Notes: generated by a model from the letters alone, not told the origin. A stretch of DNA of 64,000 nucleotides from Thunnus maccoyii (GCF_910596095.1 NC_056550.1:14478501-14542500), one strand, 5' to 3'. Shown: positions 34,893 to 47,593, counted from the first letter of the stretch. Translations and numbers: made by a program.

Positions 34893-37800
34893 CTATTTTT
34901 TCACAATGATGTTGCAGGCAACAGGGCCTCTAAAGGTAAACCCCAAGTAGAACGTGATGTTTTCATTGCTATGAGGTACTGAAGGTACATGAAGAGGCAG
35001 GATACTGAACTTCTTTTTCTTAGGGCCCTGAAGGTACACCACTCCATCTTCAGTCCATCCAGAAACACATTTCAGCATCTGGGCAATCTCAGGCTTTTTC
35101 CATGCCTCACCACTTAACCATTTCATGCGTTTCTCAGAGACTGAGAACATCTTTGTGATTTTTTCAAACTTTCTCTTGTGGACAAATTTATCCAATCCAT
35201 TTCCACTGCCCAGAAAAAAATGGGTGTAAATCCGTCTCTTCCGCTGTGGAATGTCCTTCTTCTTAGTCCAGTAGTCTTTTTCCAGGTGTTCAACAGCTGA
35301 TTGCACAATTTCATATTTGGTTTCTTTCTCGTGGCCTGTGTCATGATCCTCTGGCCAAAATAGCAATGTAAGCAAGAACAGGGCACTTGGTAAACATTTC
35401 CTTTTATCAGTTGGGAACTGATGACACAGTGCCTGTAGATCTTTCAGAGAATCTACTTTTGAAGACTGAGGTGACAGGGATTTCAGAGTAATGTGGGCCA
35501 CTATGTAGTTGGCAATATCCCTTTGACCAAATTTGGCCTTTATTGGATTTCTGGGGTAGAGAGAAAGGATGCTCTCTAGAAGACGCACTGCATCCCTCTG
35601 GTCAGTCAGCTTTGAGAGGATGGATGTGATGTTGCCCCCACCAAGATGATAAATGATCATGCGTTTTTGAAAAGGCGTTAAATTGGCTGGGATCAACTGC
35701 CCGTGTTGTAGCAGTGCAGTAGAATGAGCTTCACTGAAGTACTTCCCATACTCTGAAGATTTTTTTGCCAACCATTTCAGTGGATGGCTTATCTTCTCCT
35801 CAGGACTTTTAGGGGTTTCTTCTTCATCTGCACTAATGTCTGTTTGGAAGTAACTTAGGTCTTCTGAAATCCATTCCAAGGCATCTTGCATTGTCTTGTG
35901 AAGTTTTTTCAAACGGCCATGAAATGGTTGCCAGGCTTCTTCAACTTCCTCAGGAATGTAATCTGTTAACAGGTACTTCATACACTCTGAATAGCCATTG
36001 CCCCTGTTTGCAAACACTTGTAATGAAGAGATCAGTTTGAGCAGGCTGCACCCAACCTCAACCTCAGAAAAAAACCCTGAACTGTTAACGTTTTCCATAT
36101 CTGCCTCAGCTGCTTTCTCACATTCTTGAAAACACTCCAGGGCTTTCAGTGCAGTCTCCACAGCATCTGCTGTATTTTGGGCTGTCTTTGGTGCATTGTC
36201 ATTGTCAATAGCTTTGCATTTAGCTTGGAACCACTTTCTGTACACTTGTCCTTTTGTGTCTAGTATGTATGAGTTGTTGGGCAGCTTTTTAGCAGCTGTC
36301 TCTGCCCAGTACTTTGCGTCTTTGAACTTTTCATAAGAATAATGAAGACGAGCAAGTTGCTGTGCAAAGAACGGATCTTCATGGAAACGCTGGAAAGCTT
36401 CCGTGAGTAACTCAATTGCTTTTCCTGGGCTTTTCTCGTTTTCGCAAACGTGCTCAATCAGAGGAGAGAAAAAACTATCATATTCGTCCCCTTTGCTTAT
36501 TCTGGTTCGCCTAATGAAAAGTGCTCTCAAAAATAACAGATATTCATCCCTTCCAAATCTGTGCTCAAAAAGCACGGTCTCGCAGAGTAAATTCATTGCC
36601 AAACTGCTTTGGGTCTGTTGGTTACTCAGAAGTTGTTGGAGAATTTCCTTTGCAACGAGCGGGTGGATGATTCTGATTGACTCAATGTGTGTCGTCTCAT
36701 CTCTAAGGTGCAAGAAGAGTAATTTAGCCTGATCACCGAGTAATCTCTCAAACTCATACTGCCGAAACCTTTCCAAGTGAATGGTTATGGCAAGCAAAGC
36801 TTCACAATGTGACTGAGAGATGAAAGAGTTTTGAACATAAGTGTTCAGCAGTGCTACATAGTGAATGAGGCGAGTGACAGCAGATTTATGGTCAATGTTT
36901 TTGAGCAAATTTGTCACAAAATGTTGAACGTAATCCTCACTGAATCCTTCACTCATCAAAACAAATGTCAGGATGAACTGAGGCTCATATCGTTTCTCAA
37001 GTACCTGTCGTTTTCCAGCAAACTTTCTTTTCTCTTGATCAGACAGTTTGTGAGTGACAGACACATTCTGTAATGGAGACTTCTTGCATCTTTTCTCTGG
37101 ATCATGGGATTGTCTGCAGCTCAGCAAAATGAAACATAGTGTTCCATACTGGATTCTCTTGACGTTGATAGCAACCTCTAGTTCATTCCTGAGATCATCT
37201 AGATATTCTTTGTCAGAGTCTTCAATGAGGAGCAGCACTGGAAGACACCTCTGTGGATCTTTTTCTTCATATTCTCTTAGTTCAACTGAATGTTGCGCAA
37301 CATCAGCAACTGAGTATGAAGGCTTCACAACCGCACACCTTAGATCTTTCCTGTTGTTCCACAGCACTTGTCTTGCCACAGTGCTTCCACCACTTCCTGG
37401 ATGGTGGTAGATGTTTATACTATTGACCGGAGTCTGATCTGCATTCCATTTCAAAGTATCATGGAGAAGTTTGGAAACCTCTCCATAAGCATTTCTTTCA
37501 ATTACCTCTCCAACGTATTTTTGCTCAGCAAGCCAGAAATTCAACCAGGTCACTCTCCCCCCACGGTAGAACTGTCGTTCAATGTTTTCTTTCTCCTCAT
37601 TGATGAAGTCTTCGCTTGTTTCATCACAATGATCAACAGTCAGAATCTCCAGAGAATACATCTGTTCCTCTTTAAGTGTCTCAAGAAGACATGTCCCTTT
37701 CACAAAGACTGGCAGGTGTTTTTTTGCACATGCTTTTACAGGTTGTACTTGCTGCAGAGTTGCATTAATGTGACTCATTTTCATCCCAACAACACTGGAA

Positions 37801-40800
37801 TTATTCACAGTTTCTGGTCCACATGAACCCTCTGCAAAGCTTTGCCATTTCTGAAAGTTATTCTCTGATTCACAGATGCAGATGATGTCTTCATGGCCTT
37901 CCATGTCTGTGAAAAACTCATAAAAGGTGTGCAAGAGTGGTTTCTCAACTGGTGATGTGAGAAGGAAAAGGACCTGGAATGTCCCTTTTGGCAAGATTTG
38001 TTTACAGATCAAAGACACAGATTCCCTCAGGAGAGTCATTTTTGTTTTGATCCAAGTCATTTCATCACATGGAGTTTCATTTCCTTGGAAGTCAGTACGG
38101 CCATTACAAAAGATCCAGCTAGTTTGTTCAAACAGATGCAAGTTGCTTGCAAATTCTTTGATGCTTGTGTCACTGGATATCCTATAGCTCTGCAAAAAAT
38201 GCATGTTTGCAGCATGATGCTGAAGGTATCTACTGCAAAGACCTGATATCTTTGAGTCTGGGTCAAAGTCAAACACGCAGAAGATGTTCATGTTAAGCAG
38301 CCAGTCAATGTTGCAAAGGTCATCAGGTTTGAATTTGTTTGTGACGAGTATGAACCATTTCTCTGTTTCGATGAATTTCTTTCCACTAGTCATTAGCATT
38401 GTGAGTTTTCTTCCAAGGTCTTGGCAGATCCATGGAGCACTGAGAAACTGACATTTCTCTGCTTCTTCTCTTTGAGTATCCCGATCTTTGACCCGCTGGT
38501 AAAAATCACCTAGGTCTTTGTCGCTCACTGGCTCTGTTTTTGTACCCACCCTCCGCAGAATCTTTTCTTTCTCAAACTCTAATTTGTTGGTTGTCTCATT
38601 GAAGTTTGGCAAACGAACTGCATACACCTTGCTCTTAACAATATGTATTGAAGGCACAATGTCAACCTCTATCACATACTTCTTTTCTGTACTGTCTCGA
38701 TCCATCACCTCAATGAACCTTGGTGGTCTCACACACTGGCGTACATGCTCTTTGTCCGAGGAGAAACTCCTCTCAATGTAGTCCAAAGCATCTACATAGA
38801 TGTCTTTCTCACTTACAGGGATACCAACTATCTCACCGTGCACGTATCCTACATCCTCCTTGCTGTCCATCACACCAAAGTGTATTGTGCCATTTGATCT
38901 GATATTCATACAGCCAGTCGCAAATTTAAGAACCTCTTTAGCAAATTTAGCTCGGAGTCTTGTGCAATCCAAGGTAGCAGCTACAGCAAGAGACTTAAAT
39001 TCATGGCATGGAGATATCAGATTAGAAGCCCCGGATTCAGGCTGCAGGACCCTGTTCTTTACATATAGAAAGTCAATGCCTTCTTGATCAAATGGTCGTG
39101 GTTTGCAGTCTTCCTTTGAGGTCAGCACACATGGTACTTTATCTGTTTGTCTCTCCTCTGAGACATCTTGATCTCTTTCAGGAATCTGTGTTGTGGGACC
39201 TTCACATGTTGTAGGTTGACACTGTACTGATGTCTGCTTGATGTTTTTCTGCTCCACCTCAGTTTTTTTGCCACCGGTGGGCTTTTTCTTCTCCTGAGAC
39301 TTTTTCTGGGAATCAAGGAGCTCGTCTCTCTTTTGAATAATCAAATGAGCAGGCCCTGATTTCATGCAAATCTTTGTCTTCAAAAAGTTCTCATTCAGTT
39401 CAAGAAGGATGTTTCCATCTACTTCTGCCTCATGGAGTTTCTTTATATACTGCGCCTTTAATCCAATAGATCTTAGCCAGGTACTGACTTGAGATTCAGT
39501 CCAATTCTTGGGTGACTGCTCAAGTTCATCAGCTGTATATTGAGAAAAGAAAAAAAACAATGAGTTTGATTATAAATAACAGAGTCACAGAAGCACAATA
39601 GTTCTCTTCACACACTTCAAGCATATTTGCTGTTTGGAAATTTAGAGAAGTCTGGTAGTGGCACATACTTTAATTATGGAATATATTCCAAAATATCTAT
39701 TTTGTCAGCAATGTGTTAATCTGTGTTTAAATACTGTGCAACTTTCTTAACCTGTCTGTGACTATACTATTAGGGCACTTTTTCTGAAAGCAGCTGCCTG
39801 CTGCTGGAAATATGGTTAATGAGAATGAATCAAAACAGTAAAGTTGTGGTTTGTAAAACCAAAACAATGAGCTGAAAGACACTAAAATGCGCCATAGAGC
39901 TACAGGGAAATGCAGAGTTGAGTGATTAATCTCTGTGAGTTTGTAACCACAAACACCTTTCACATTACACGTAGTTATTCGGCTCATATTTTTTGTTTGT
40001 TTGTTTTTAAATGTCTTTAAATTCTATCAATGAGTTTGTATTCACTGTAAATATAAAATGGTCACTTTTGCAGCCTCAAAGGGACGTCAAATGTTTTCAT
40101 TTTTAAAAAAGGATAAAGGGCGGCTGTGGCTCAAGAGGTAAAGCGGGTCGTCCACTAATCAGATTGGTGGTTCGATTCCCGGCTCTTCCTGTCCCCATGT
40201 CAATGTGTCCTTGGGCAAGATACTTAACCCCTAATTGCTCTTGATGGCTGTGCCATCATTGTGAGAATGTGTGTGAATGATTAGATTTCCTCTAATGGGC
40301 AGATTAGGACCTTGCATAGTAGCCCCTGTACCCATTCAGCGTATGAATGTGTGTCAATGGGTAAATGTGATTTGTAGTGTAAAAAGCGCTTTGAGTGGTC
40401 GGAAGACTAGAAAGGCGCTATACAAGTACAGTCCATTTACCATTTAAGTATTTTCATATGTGGATATATCTGTGTTATCAAGGGCTTGTCACACCTACAT
40501 AGGTGTTTCCAATTACTCTGGCTGATTAGACCTTTAGTTAGGTATAAAATGGATGGAGCTATGCAGGGATGTCACCAAGCTGTATAAAAATCATAAGAAG
40601 GTAAGTTGTCCCACCCTGACGAGTTCACAACTGTGTGGGTAGACTAGATATAAGATAAGACTTTTTTTTCCCCGATGGAAATTTGCCTTTGACACACAAT
40701 GCTGCTGCTGTACAGTACCAAATAATTCAACATGACTACACATCATATGTCTCATAAATACAGTGATTAAAAAGTACAATAAATTACTCAGGATAAAAAC

Positions 40801-41324
40801 AAAAAATCAAAAATACAGAATTTTGAGATCCTCAAAATAAAAAAAGGTAAAACACTGAAGAAACTAATCTACTGCACTGGCCCCTGACATCATTTATTAT
40901 ACATTCCCACATTCACCATACAGAACAGTACACAAACATCATCGTCATCACCATCATCATCAACAACAACAACAACAATCAACTCTTGCTACTGTTGGCA
41001 ATGTGCATTAGCTTTAACAGAAGATGGTAAACTGATTATTGTTTTTTGCTACACTGCACTAAATGCTGAGCTGTGGGTCATCATAATATTGCACACATCA
41101 AATCTCATATAGAAGACCAAATTATAATATGCCTTTATTATACAGGGTTAGTAGAGCCAAAACTGTTGTGCACAAAGGAGTATTTGAGGTATTTCAACTT
41201 TGAAAGTGGACAAAAAAATCATAAGATAAATTTCACAGCACACAGCTCAATCTACCACAACATCTTGTAAGTAATCAAAATAAGGATAACTCATAAAAAA
41301 CAACTTGTCAGGTCACTCACCCAT
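34893..41324 (-). CDS. samd9l: SAMD9/SAMD9L-like protein, copy 1 (1,547 codons)
   Basis: Large cytosolic innate-immune protein; mammalian relatives are interferon-induced, restrict viruses and act on translation through an AlbA_2 nuclease-like module. Coding exons: 41324-41321 (ATGG only) and 39532-34893. Join G+CT gives M-A-D-E-L-E. The apparent start MFFFFSQYT upstream of ADELEQ is intron: it is the polypyrimidine tract and acceptor. Predicted order: SAM (about residues 10-72, ending CMKSGPAHLIIQKRDEL), Lys/Gln-rich linker, AlbA_2/Schlafen-like (about 147-337), SIR2-like or linker region, P-loop NTPase with Walker-A-like HHPGSGGSTVAR (711-722) and Walker-B-like LPVLLLIEDSD (765-775), helical TPR-like region (about 1040-1400), C-terminal OB-fold-like part (about 1440-1547). 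The Walker A lacks the usual lysine. Length matches the family (about 1,580 in human). The symbol follows the fish usage for this group; SAMD9 versus SAMD9L cannot be decided here. Confidence 0.92.
40118..40446 (+). mobile_element. tRNA-derived SINE in the SAMD9L copy 1 intron
   Basis: Starts gggcggctgtggctcaag and carries a box-B-like ggttcgattcc, the layout of a Pol III tRNA head. The tail reads 'aaaggcgctatacaagtacag' in two parts followed by ccatttacc, a common fish SINE 3' pattern. It is absent from the matching introns of copy 2 and the middle fragment, where the sequence runs on from 'ggataagta'. Confidence 0.75.
40640..40720. repeat. LINE-like 3' fragment in the SAMD9L copy 1 intron
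   Basis: Contains 'aagactttttttt' and 'ccccgatggaaatttgcc', a motif typical of the 3' ends of fish LINEs. No reading frame remains. Found only in arm 1. Confidence 0.4.
40940..40978. repeat. Trinucleotide tract (CAT/CAA)
   Basis: Short run of atc/cat triplets followed by aac triplets. Confidence 0.8.
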
Positions 41325-41385
41325 GATTTTCTTTCTCCTTTTGTCACATAATCAACTTCAGGGTTTACTTATTATCACCTTCCTC
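41321..41385 (-). other. samd9l: SAMD9L copy 1 start exon (65 nt, ATG plus one base)
   Basis: Acceptor ttcctttgcag precedes 41385; donor gtgagtgacc follows 41321. The exon is mostly 5' UTR and ends ATCATGG. Equal-length exons with the same borders occur at 60672-60608 and 48905-48841. Confidence 0.75.
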
Positions 41386-42094
41386 CTGCAAAGGAAAGCA
41401 TTATACAGTTAACATCTGGCACAGTGGTTCCAGTTTCCTGATCTGGGGTCCGAACCCCCACAGGGGTCCCAAGATGAACCTGAGAGGACACTGGATCAGG
41501 ATAAGAAAGAAAAAGTATTTCTGTCTCTAATTTTGTACCTTTAGCTGTGAAATATGGTTTACTTTACATTGTTCAAAAATCATTCTTGTTTTAAGTGCTT
41601 ACAACTCATGTCCACAGCACTGCCATGAGCTGTGATAAGGATTCACAAGTAGGTACTTCATTTTAAGCGATACCAGTTTTGTGAGGCCGATATTGCTATC
41701 AATGTTTGATAGTTAAAAAAATAAACTGCAATATATTTTTGTTTTTACATACATACACAAACATTTTTGGTAAGGATATCTTTGGCATGTCTGTACTTCA
41801 AATTTCTTGTTACTTATCGGCAGACATACATATGCCAATAGTGATAAAATGTCAGCTGATTTATCACCAGGCTGACAAATCGGCTGACATTACCATGCCA
41901 GTCCACCAGGGGATTATGTGTACAAGTGATCTGTGTAACAAGTCCTCACTACTGCTTGTAAACACGACTAGTTAAGTCTTTGGATTTGTCCAAATCTTCC
42001 TGGCACCAGTGCAGCAAAGGTAAAAAGTTAGTCTTGAGCCTTGATATGTATTACTCAGCCTTTCTCTGTGTTCCTGTGTCAATTTGTGTTAACA

Positions 42095-42098
<4 letters not shown>

Positions 42099-42148
<50 letters not shown>

Positions 42149-42168
42149 CGTGTATGTGTGTATGTTGA
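42099..42168. repeat. TG microsatellite in the SAMD9L copy 1 5' intron
   Basis: About 45 bases of TG followed by interrupted gcgtgcgtgtatgtgtg. Confidence 0.9.
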
Positions 42169-42789
42169 GCTGAGCTGAGCAAAGTTTATTGAAATAAATA
42201 AATAAATTGAATTAATTAATTAATTGGGAAAGAAAATAAGGAAATTACTTTTGAGAGCTTGTAGTTCAAACAAGACAAATTGGACAAAATTCAAAACATC
42301 ATACACACATAGTAGCCATATAAGGTACATCCAATTATTATAGTTATGTTGTAAATACTAAGATTTAGTTTTAGGATCAAGGTTTGAATTTGACTTAGGT
42401 TTTAGGTTGGAGTATGTGATGGTTAAGGTTAAGGGGCTTCAATCAAGTAGGCTTTGACAGTTAGTAGATAAGACAATGTGCGTATGTGTATTCTACCAAA
42501 TATATCGTAACAAGCATTGAATTATAGGGTTATTAGCAGTTTAGAGAAAGTATTTCCTAAAGACCAGTGAAAGCTTCAAAACTCATATATGACTAAAAGT
42601 AAATATTCATGTATTTGAGATAAAACTCACTTGTTTTATTTGATTTGTGTCCAAATTGTGATTTCTATTCTATCACATCAGACCATTTTCCCCTCTTTCT
42701 GTTCTCATCTACTTTGGCCTGCCTGATGTTGTTGCACATTACCATAGCAAAAACCAATACATTGAAAAAAAGGCGATCATTCTTCTTAC

Positions 42790-42946
42790 CTTGAATACTG
42801 AGGGAGAACACTGTCCTTTTCTCATGCAGATTTTTAAAATATCCTGAAGTCACATTTTTTTCTAAGGTTTACATGTTGTTACCGACTAAACCTTCAGGAC
42901 TGCTGCTACTGCACACAATGTGTCAGCTAACTGGGCTGCATGACAC
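42790..42946 (-). other. samd9l: Probable 5' UTR exon and promoter-proximal region of SAMD9L copy 1
   Basis: A strong donor (TATTCAAG then gtaagaag, edge 42790) is preserved at the same place in copy 2 (61720). The 5' edge of the exon is not determined. Similarity between the arms stops near 42946, where the triplicated hAT flank takes over, so the promoter of copy 1 has been rebuilt. I saw no clean GAAANNGAAA element. Confidence 0.45.
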
Positions 42947-45900
42947 TGTAAGCTTCATTCAAGAGTAAGGTCCATTCAGGTGAAAAGGAAAAAGGCTGGG
43001 ATTAGCCCACCTATTTGACCTTTAGAGTGCCATTTATCACAAAATTATATAACTATGGTGAGTCACACCCCAGTATCAACTAGGAGGTGCCTGTTTACCA
43101 GATACAGTGCCAGTATGAACAGTGCAGCCAAAGCAGGTCATAAAAGTTTGAATGATACATACAAAAGAATCTTTAAAGAACTTGTTTTGGACACCGTTCT
43201 GTCACATTGTAAACTCTTGAAAACACCCTTTAAACTTTATAAATACAGCAACACTAATAATTAATAATATTGTGCCAGCTGTGGGTCACGTACACACAAT
43301 CTTCTTTACACATATTGTACATCAGTGGAGGCTGGTCCATAGAGGCAGACGAGGTTGATCCTCCTCTATTTTTTGAGAGGCAGAGGAGTGGGGGACAGAG
43401 GAGGACAGGTGCCTGCTGACCTCCGCAGGGCAGGATCTCTTACATTGGACTCAATGTATTTCTTTTTTTTTCATGCTAATCTGTGATTGGCCATGACATG
43501 TAAAATGACGCTCCAAGGGGGGGGGGGCTGTCCTCCCTTACCAATCAACAACCAGAATGCAATATTGATATCGAGTTGGTCCAATGACAGTTTCCAGATT
43601 TCATCTTCAATTCTCTACACTGTAAAGCAGAGTAGCAGCAGTAGATAGCTCCTTGCGTTAGCCAATGCAAGAGTTAGCTTGTTGTAGCAGCCTGAAGGAC
43701 TCTTTATACATCCATGGAAGGACTGTTAAGGACTGTTGTCAAGCTAGCGGGAGAAATTATCTGGTCTGTGCAGTGCAGCAGCTGCAGGACGCTGCCATGG
43801 AGGCTAGAGAGAGAAGCAACCGGAGAAACAACCAGTAGAGTTAGTTTGTTTGTCATTGTTGCTAATGATATCAGACTAGTTAACCAGCAGCCACAAAGTT
43901 CTCTTAACTAACAAACAAGATGACCAACAGCTACCAATGGACGTTATGACATGAATACTTCATCTACCAAGGTCTACATGTTGTTACCGACTAAACCTTC
44001 AGGACTGCTGCTACTGCACACAATGTGTCAGCTAACTGGGCTGCATGACACTGTAAGCTTCATTCAAGAGTAAGGTCCATTCAGGTGAAAAGGAAAAAGG
44101 CTGGGATTAGCCTACCTATTTGACCTTTACAATGCCATTTATCACAACATTATATAACTATGGTGAGTCACACCCCAGTATCAACTAGGAGGTGCCTGTT
44201 TACCAGATACAGTGCCAGTATGAACAGTGCAGCCAAAGCAGGTCATAAAAGTTTGAATGATACATACAAAAGAATCTTTAAAGAACTTGTTTTGGACACC
44301 GTTCTGTCACATTGTAAACTCTTAAAAACACCCTTTAAACTTTATCAATATAGCAACACTAATAATTAATAGTATTGTGTCAGCTGTGGGTCACGTACAC
44401 ACAATCTTCTTTACACATATTGTACATCAGTGGGGGCTGGTCCATAGAGGCAGACGAGGTTGATCCTCCTCTATTTTTTGAGAGGCAAAAGGGAGATCAA
44501 AATATAAAAAAGAATATTTGGTTGAAATAAACCATTACCAAATCTCAGTATTTATAAAGTGTTTTTCTTTCTTCATTGGAAAAAATCCATTGCTGAAATT
44601 CAGTTTAAAATGCTTCAACAACGACACCTGCAGGGCAGGAGGAGAAAGAGCAGTGTGTGAAGTGGTGGTGGTGGTGGGGGGGGGGGGGCGCAATTGGTGG
44701 AGGTGGAGTGGGGGACAGAGGAGGACAGGTGCCTGCTGACCTCCGCAGGGCGGGATCTCTTACATTGGACTCAATGTTTTTTGTTTTTTTTTCATGCTAA
44801 TCTGTGATTGGCCATGACATGTAAAATGACGCTCCAAGAGGGGGGCTGTCCTCCCTTACCAATCAACAACCAGAATGCAATATTGATATCGAGTTGGTCC
44901 AATGACAGTTTCCAGATTTCATCTTCAATTTTCTCCACTGTAAAGCAGAGTAGCAGCAGTAGATAGCTCCTTGCGTTAGCCAACGCAAGAGTTAGCTTGT
45001 TGTAGCAGCCTGAAGGACTCTTTATACATCCATGGAAGGACTGTTAAGGACTGTTGTCAAGCTAGCGGGAGAAATTATCTGGTCTGTGCAGTGCAGCAGC
45101 TGCAGGACGCTGCCATGGAGGCTAGAGAGAGAAGCAACCGGAGAAACAACCAGTAGAGTTAGTTTGTTTGTCATTGTTGCTAATGATATCAGACTAGTTA
45201 ACCAGCAGCCACAAAGTTCTCTTAACTAACAAACAAGATGACCAACAGCTACCAATGGACGTTATGACATGAATACTTCATCTACCAAGGTCTACATGTT
45301 GTTACCGACTAAACCTTCAGGACTGCTGCTACTGCACACAATGTGTCAGCTAACTGGGCTGCATGACACTGTAAGCTTCATTCAAGAGTAAAGTCCATTC
45401 AGGTGAAAAGGAAAAAAGCTGGGATTACCTATTTGACCTTTACAGTGCCATTTATCACAACATTATATAACTATGGTGAGTCACACCCCAGTATCAACTA
45501 GGAGGTGCCTGTTTCCCAGATACAGTGCCAGTATGAACAGTGCAGCCAAAGCAGGTCATAAAAGTTTGAATGATACATACAAAAGAATCTTTAAAGAACT
45601 TGTTTTGGACACCTTTCTGTCACATTGTAAACTCTTAAAAACACCCTTTAAACTTTATCAATATAGCAACACTAATAATTAATAGTATTGTGTCAGCTGT
45701 GGGTCACATACACACAATCTTCTTTACACATATTGTACATCAGTGGAGGCTGGTCCATAGAGGCAGACGAGGTTGATCCTCCTCTATTTTTGAGAGGCAA
45801 AAGGGAGATCAAAATATAAAAAAGAATATTTGGTTGAAATAAACCATTACCAAATCTCAGTATTTATAAAGTGTTTTTCTCTCTTCATTGGAAAAAATCC

Positions 45901-46273
45901 ATTGCTGAAATTCAGTTTAAAATGCTTCAACAACGACACCTGCAGGGCAGGAGGAGAAAGAGCAGTGTGTGAAGTGGTGGTGGGGGGGGGGTTGTAGCAG
46001 CCTGAAGGACTCTTTATACATCCATGGAAGGACTGTTGAGGACTGTTGTTAAGCTAGCGGGAGAAATTATCTGGTCTGTGCAGTGCAGCAGCTGCAGGAC
46101 GCTGCCATGGAGGCTAGAGAGAGAAGCAACCGGAGAAACAACCAGTAGAGTTAGCTTGTTTGTCATTGTTGCTAATGATATCAGACTAGTTAAGCAGCAG
46201 CCACAAAGTTCTCTTAACTAACAAACAAGATGACCAACAGCTACCAATGGACGTTATGACATGAATACTTCAC
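42869..46273 (+). repeat. Three-copy tandem repeat made of host flank plus hAT left end
   Basis: Units begin at 42869, 43971 and 45289, each with ggtctacatgttgttaccg or a close variant, so they are about 1.10, 1.32 and 0.98 kb. Each carries about 450 bp of host flank, then the hAT left end (43323, 44428, 45741). Unit 1 lacks about 200 bp inside the hAT part; unit 3 lacks another piece after its G run. Two small open frames recur in every unit (69 codons at 43055, 44160 and 45473; 65 codons at 43714, 45032 and 46024); they track the repeat and show no domain. Confidence 0.9.
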
Positions 46274-47593
46274 CTCCATGAAAGAAAGAAGACGTCAGAT
46301 AACGTGAGTCAGATAGGCTACAGCTTCTCTCTCTCTCTGTCTCTTTGGTCGCTAATTTCATCTCTCATGGTTAAATGTCTCTGTGTGGCTTTTTTGTGTT
46401 TTTTATCTCCTTAACAAGAATGCAGCAGAGATCATATAATGTGTTGTGGGTAACGTTAGTTTGCTTGTTGAAGTTACAGTGAGGTGTCTGGACTCACTCA
46501 TTCATTCGTTTTTAATTGAGTGGTTGTTCAGTCACCTGTTGATGTTGTATGATTAGTGTGCAGGAGGTCTGGCTGCTTGCTTCTGACAGTTTCTTTAGTT
46601 CGTTTTAAGCTGAGCCGTATATTGAGTAATAAGCTTAAAGTAGCTAGAATAACAAGTGTTAACTAGTGGAGTAACTGATTGTGGTTGATCCGTGATCCGT
46701 ACGGACCCCCCCCACACACAGTTCGGCAGGCATATGAACTGTGGATTAATTGCAAAATTTAATATCTCATTTAAGACAAAGTAAACAAACTGCTGTAAGT
46801 ACAAGTCATGGACAGACAGCGTGTTGCTAACAGGGATTTTGAAGAGCAACGATCAAACCAGCATCTAACGGGTCCGATGTGACATTTGAGTTATGTTTAT
46901 CAGCTAATTAGTTATCTAGCTGCTAACTGACGTTAGCAGTGAATGTTTGTTATCATCAAGTTTTGATGATGTGGACAGAGGCTGTTTCATTCATTGTTTA
47001 AAAGAGGAAGGTTTTATTTTGTATATCGTACATATAGATAAGGGTGTGTAAGTCATGTATTTGATACATGCATTAATACTTTCTGATGTGAACCTACACT
47101 TTTAGATCTGTGAATGTTTTTAGTGTTCAATCTTTCTAGTATTCAGCACTGATCTGAACCTGTATCACATTATAAGCTTTATGCTACTTTATATATTTCT
47201 GTATTCTAAGAAAATACATAGGAAACACGTGTAAATCATGTGATATGTTGTCTGTTTTTGATGAGAACATAAATTTGTTGTCACAATAGAACAGTACTAT
47301 AAATTTGAATTTCACTTTGTTAGTAAAATGACACATTTGATCCACTCCATGGCTAAAATGGGCACTTCTTTGTTTAGAGACATTATGTATATGCCAAATG
47401 TCTTTAAAGAAGTAGCCTTTTCACCACTCAGGGGTTTTTGTTTTTGAAAGCAAATTGTTTTATTGGCATATAAAATTGCCCCCCACCCCTCGGATTTCAT
47501 CAGGTGGGACAATGATATAGTTTGATGCGGTTTGTTGTAAGATTCCATGTTGGTTTTCCTCCTGTCTATTTTTTGAGTCACCAGCCGCCACTG
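43323..47593 (+). mobile_element. Non-autonomous hAT-type element with 8-bp target duplication
   Basis: The left end is cagtggaggctggtcc; the right end, reverse complemented, is cagtggcggctggtga, a clear terminal inverted repeat. The 8 bases ttgtacat lie immediately outside both ends (43315-43322 and 47594-47601), the size typical of hAT transposition. No transposase frame is visible. The present span is inflated by the tandem repeat inside it; the original insert was probably about 2 kb. Confidence 0.85.

Larger units (their letters stand above)
32796..42946. repeat. Segmental duplication, arm 1 (about 10.2 kb)
   Basis: Aligns by eye with 52572-61855 from the shared 'ttaccaatcac' stretch through the 3' flank, the giant exon, the ATG exon and the 5' UTR exon, to 'ctgactgggctg'-type sequence at the right. 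Insertions unique to this arm are the SINE near 40118-40446 and LINE-like sequence near 40640-40720. Arms are in direct orientation. Confidence 0.85.

Noticed and set aside
36403-39087. Plus-strand open frames of 80-152 codons opposite the SAMD9L exons
   Set aside because: Antisense shadows of the minus-strand coding exon; they repeat in copy 2 only because the coding strand is conserved.
39533-39560. MFFFFSQYT start of SAMD9L copy 1
   Set aside because: It is the intron pyrimidine tract and acceptor (ctcaatatacag); the conserved ATG+G exon at 41324-41321 joins in frame.
40118-40190. Possible tRNA gene (A and B box-like sequence)
   Set aside because: No closed cloverleaf or anticodon arm, and the sequence runs on into a SINE body and tail; it is a tRNA-derived SINE.
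41320-41345. Interferon-response element (ISRE) at the SAMD9L ATG exon
   Set aside because: The minus strand has GAGAAAGAAAATC, but the spacing does not fit GAAANNGAAA, and the site is inside the exon, not clearly upstream of a start site.
43055-45682. A 69-codon and a 65-codon open frame, each present three times, as a conserved small gene family
   Set aside because: They are carried by the tandem repeat; the non-coding parts of the units are equally similar, and no domain or codon signal is seen.
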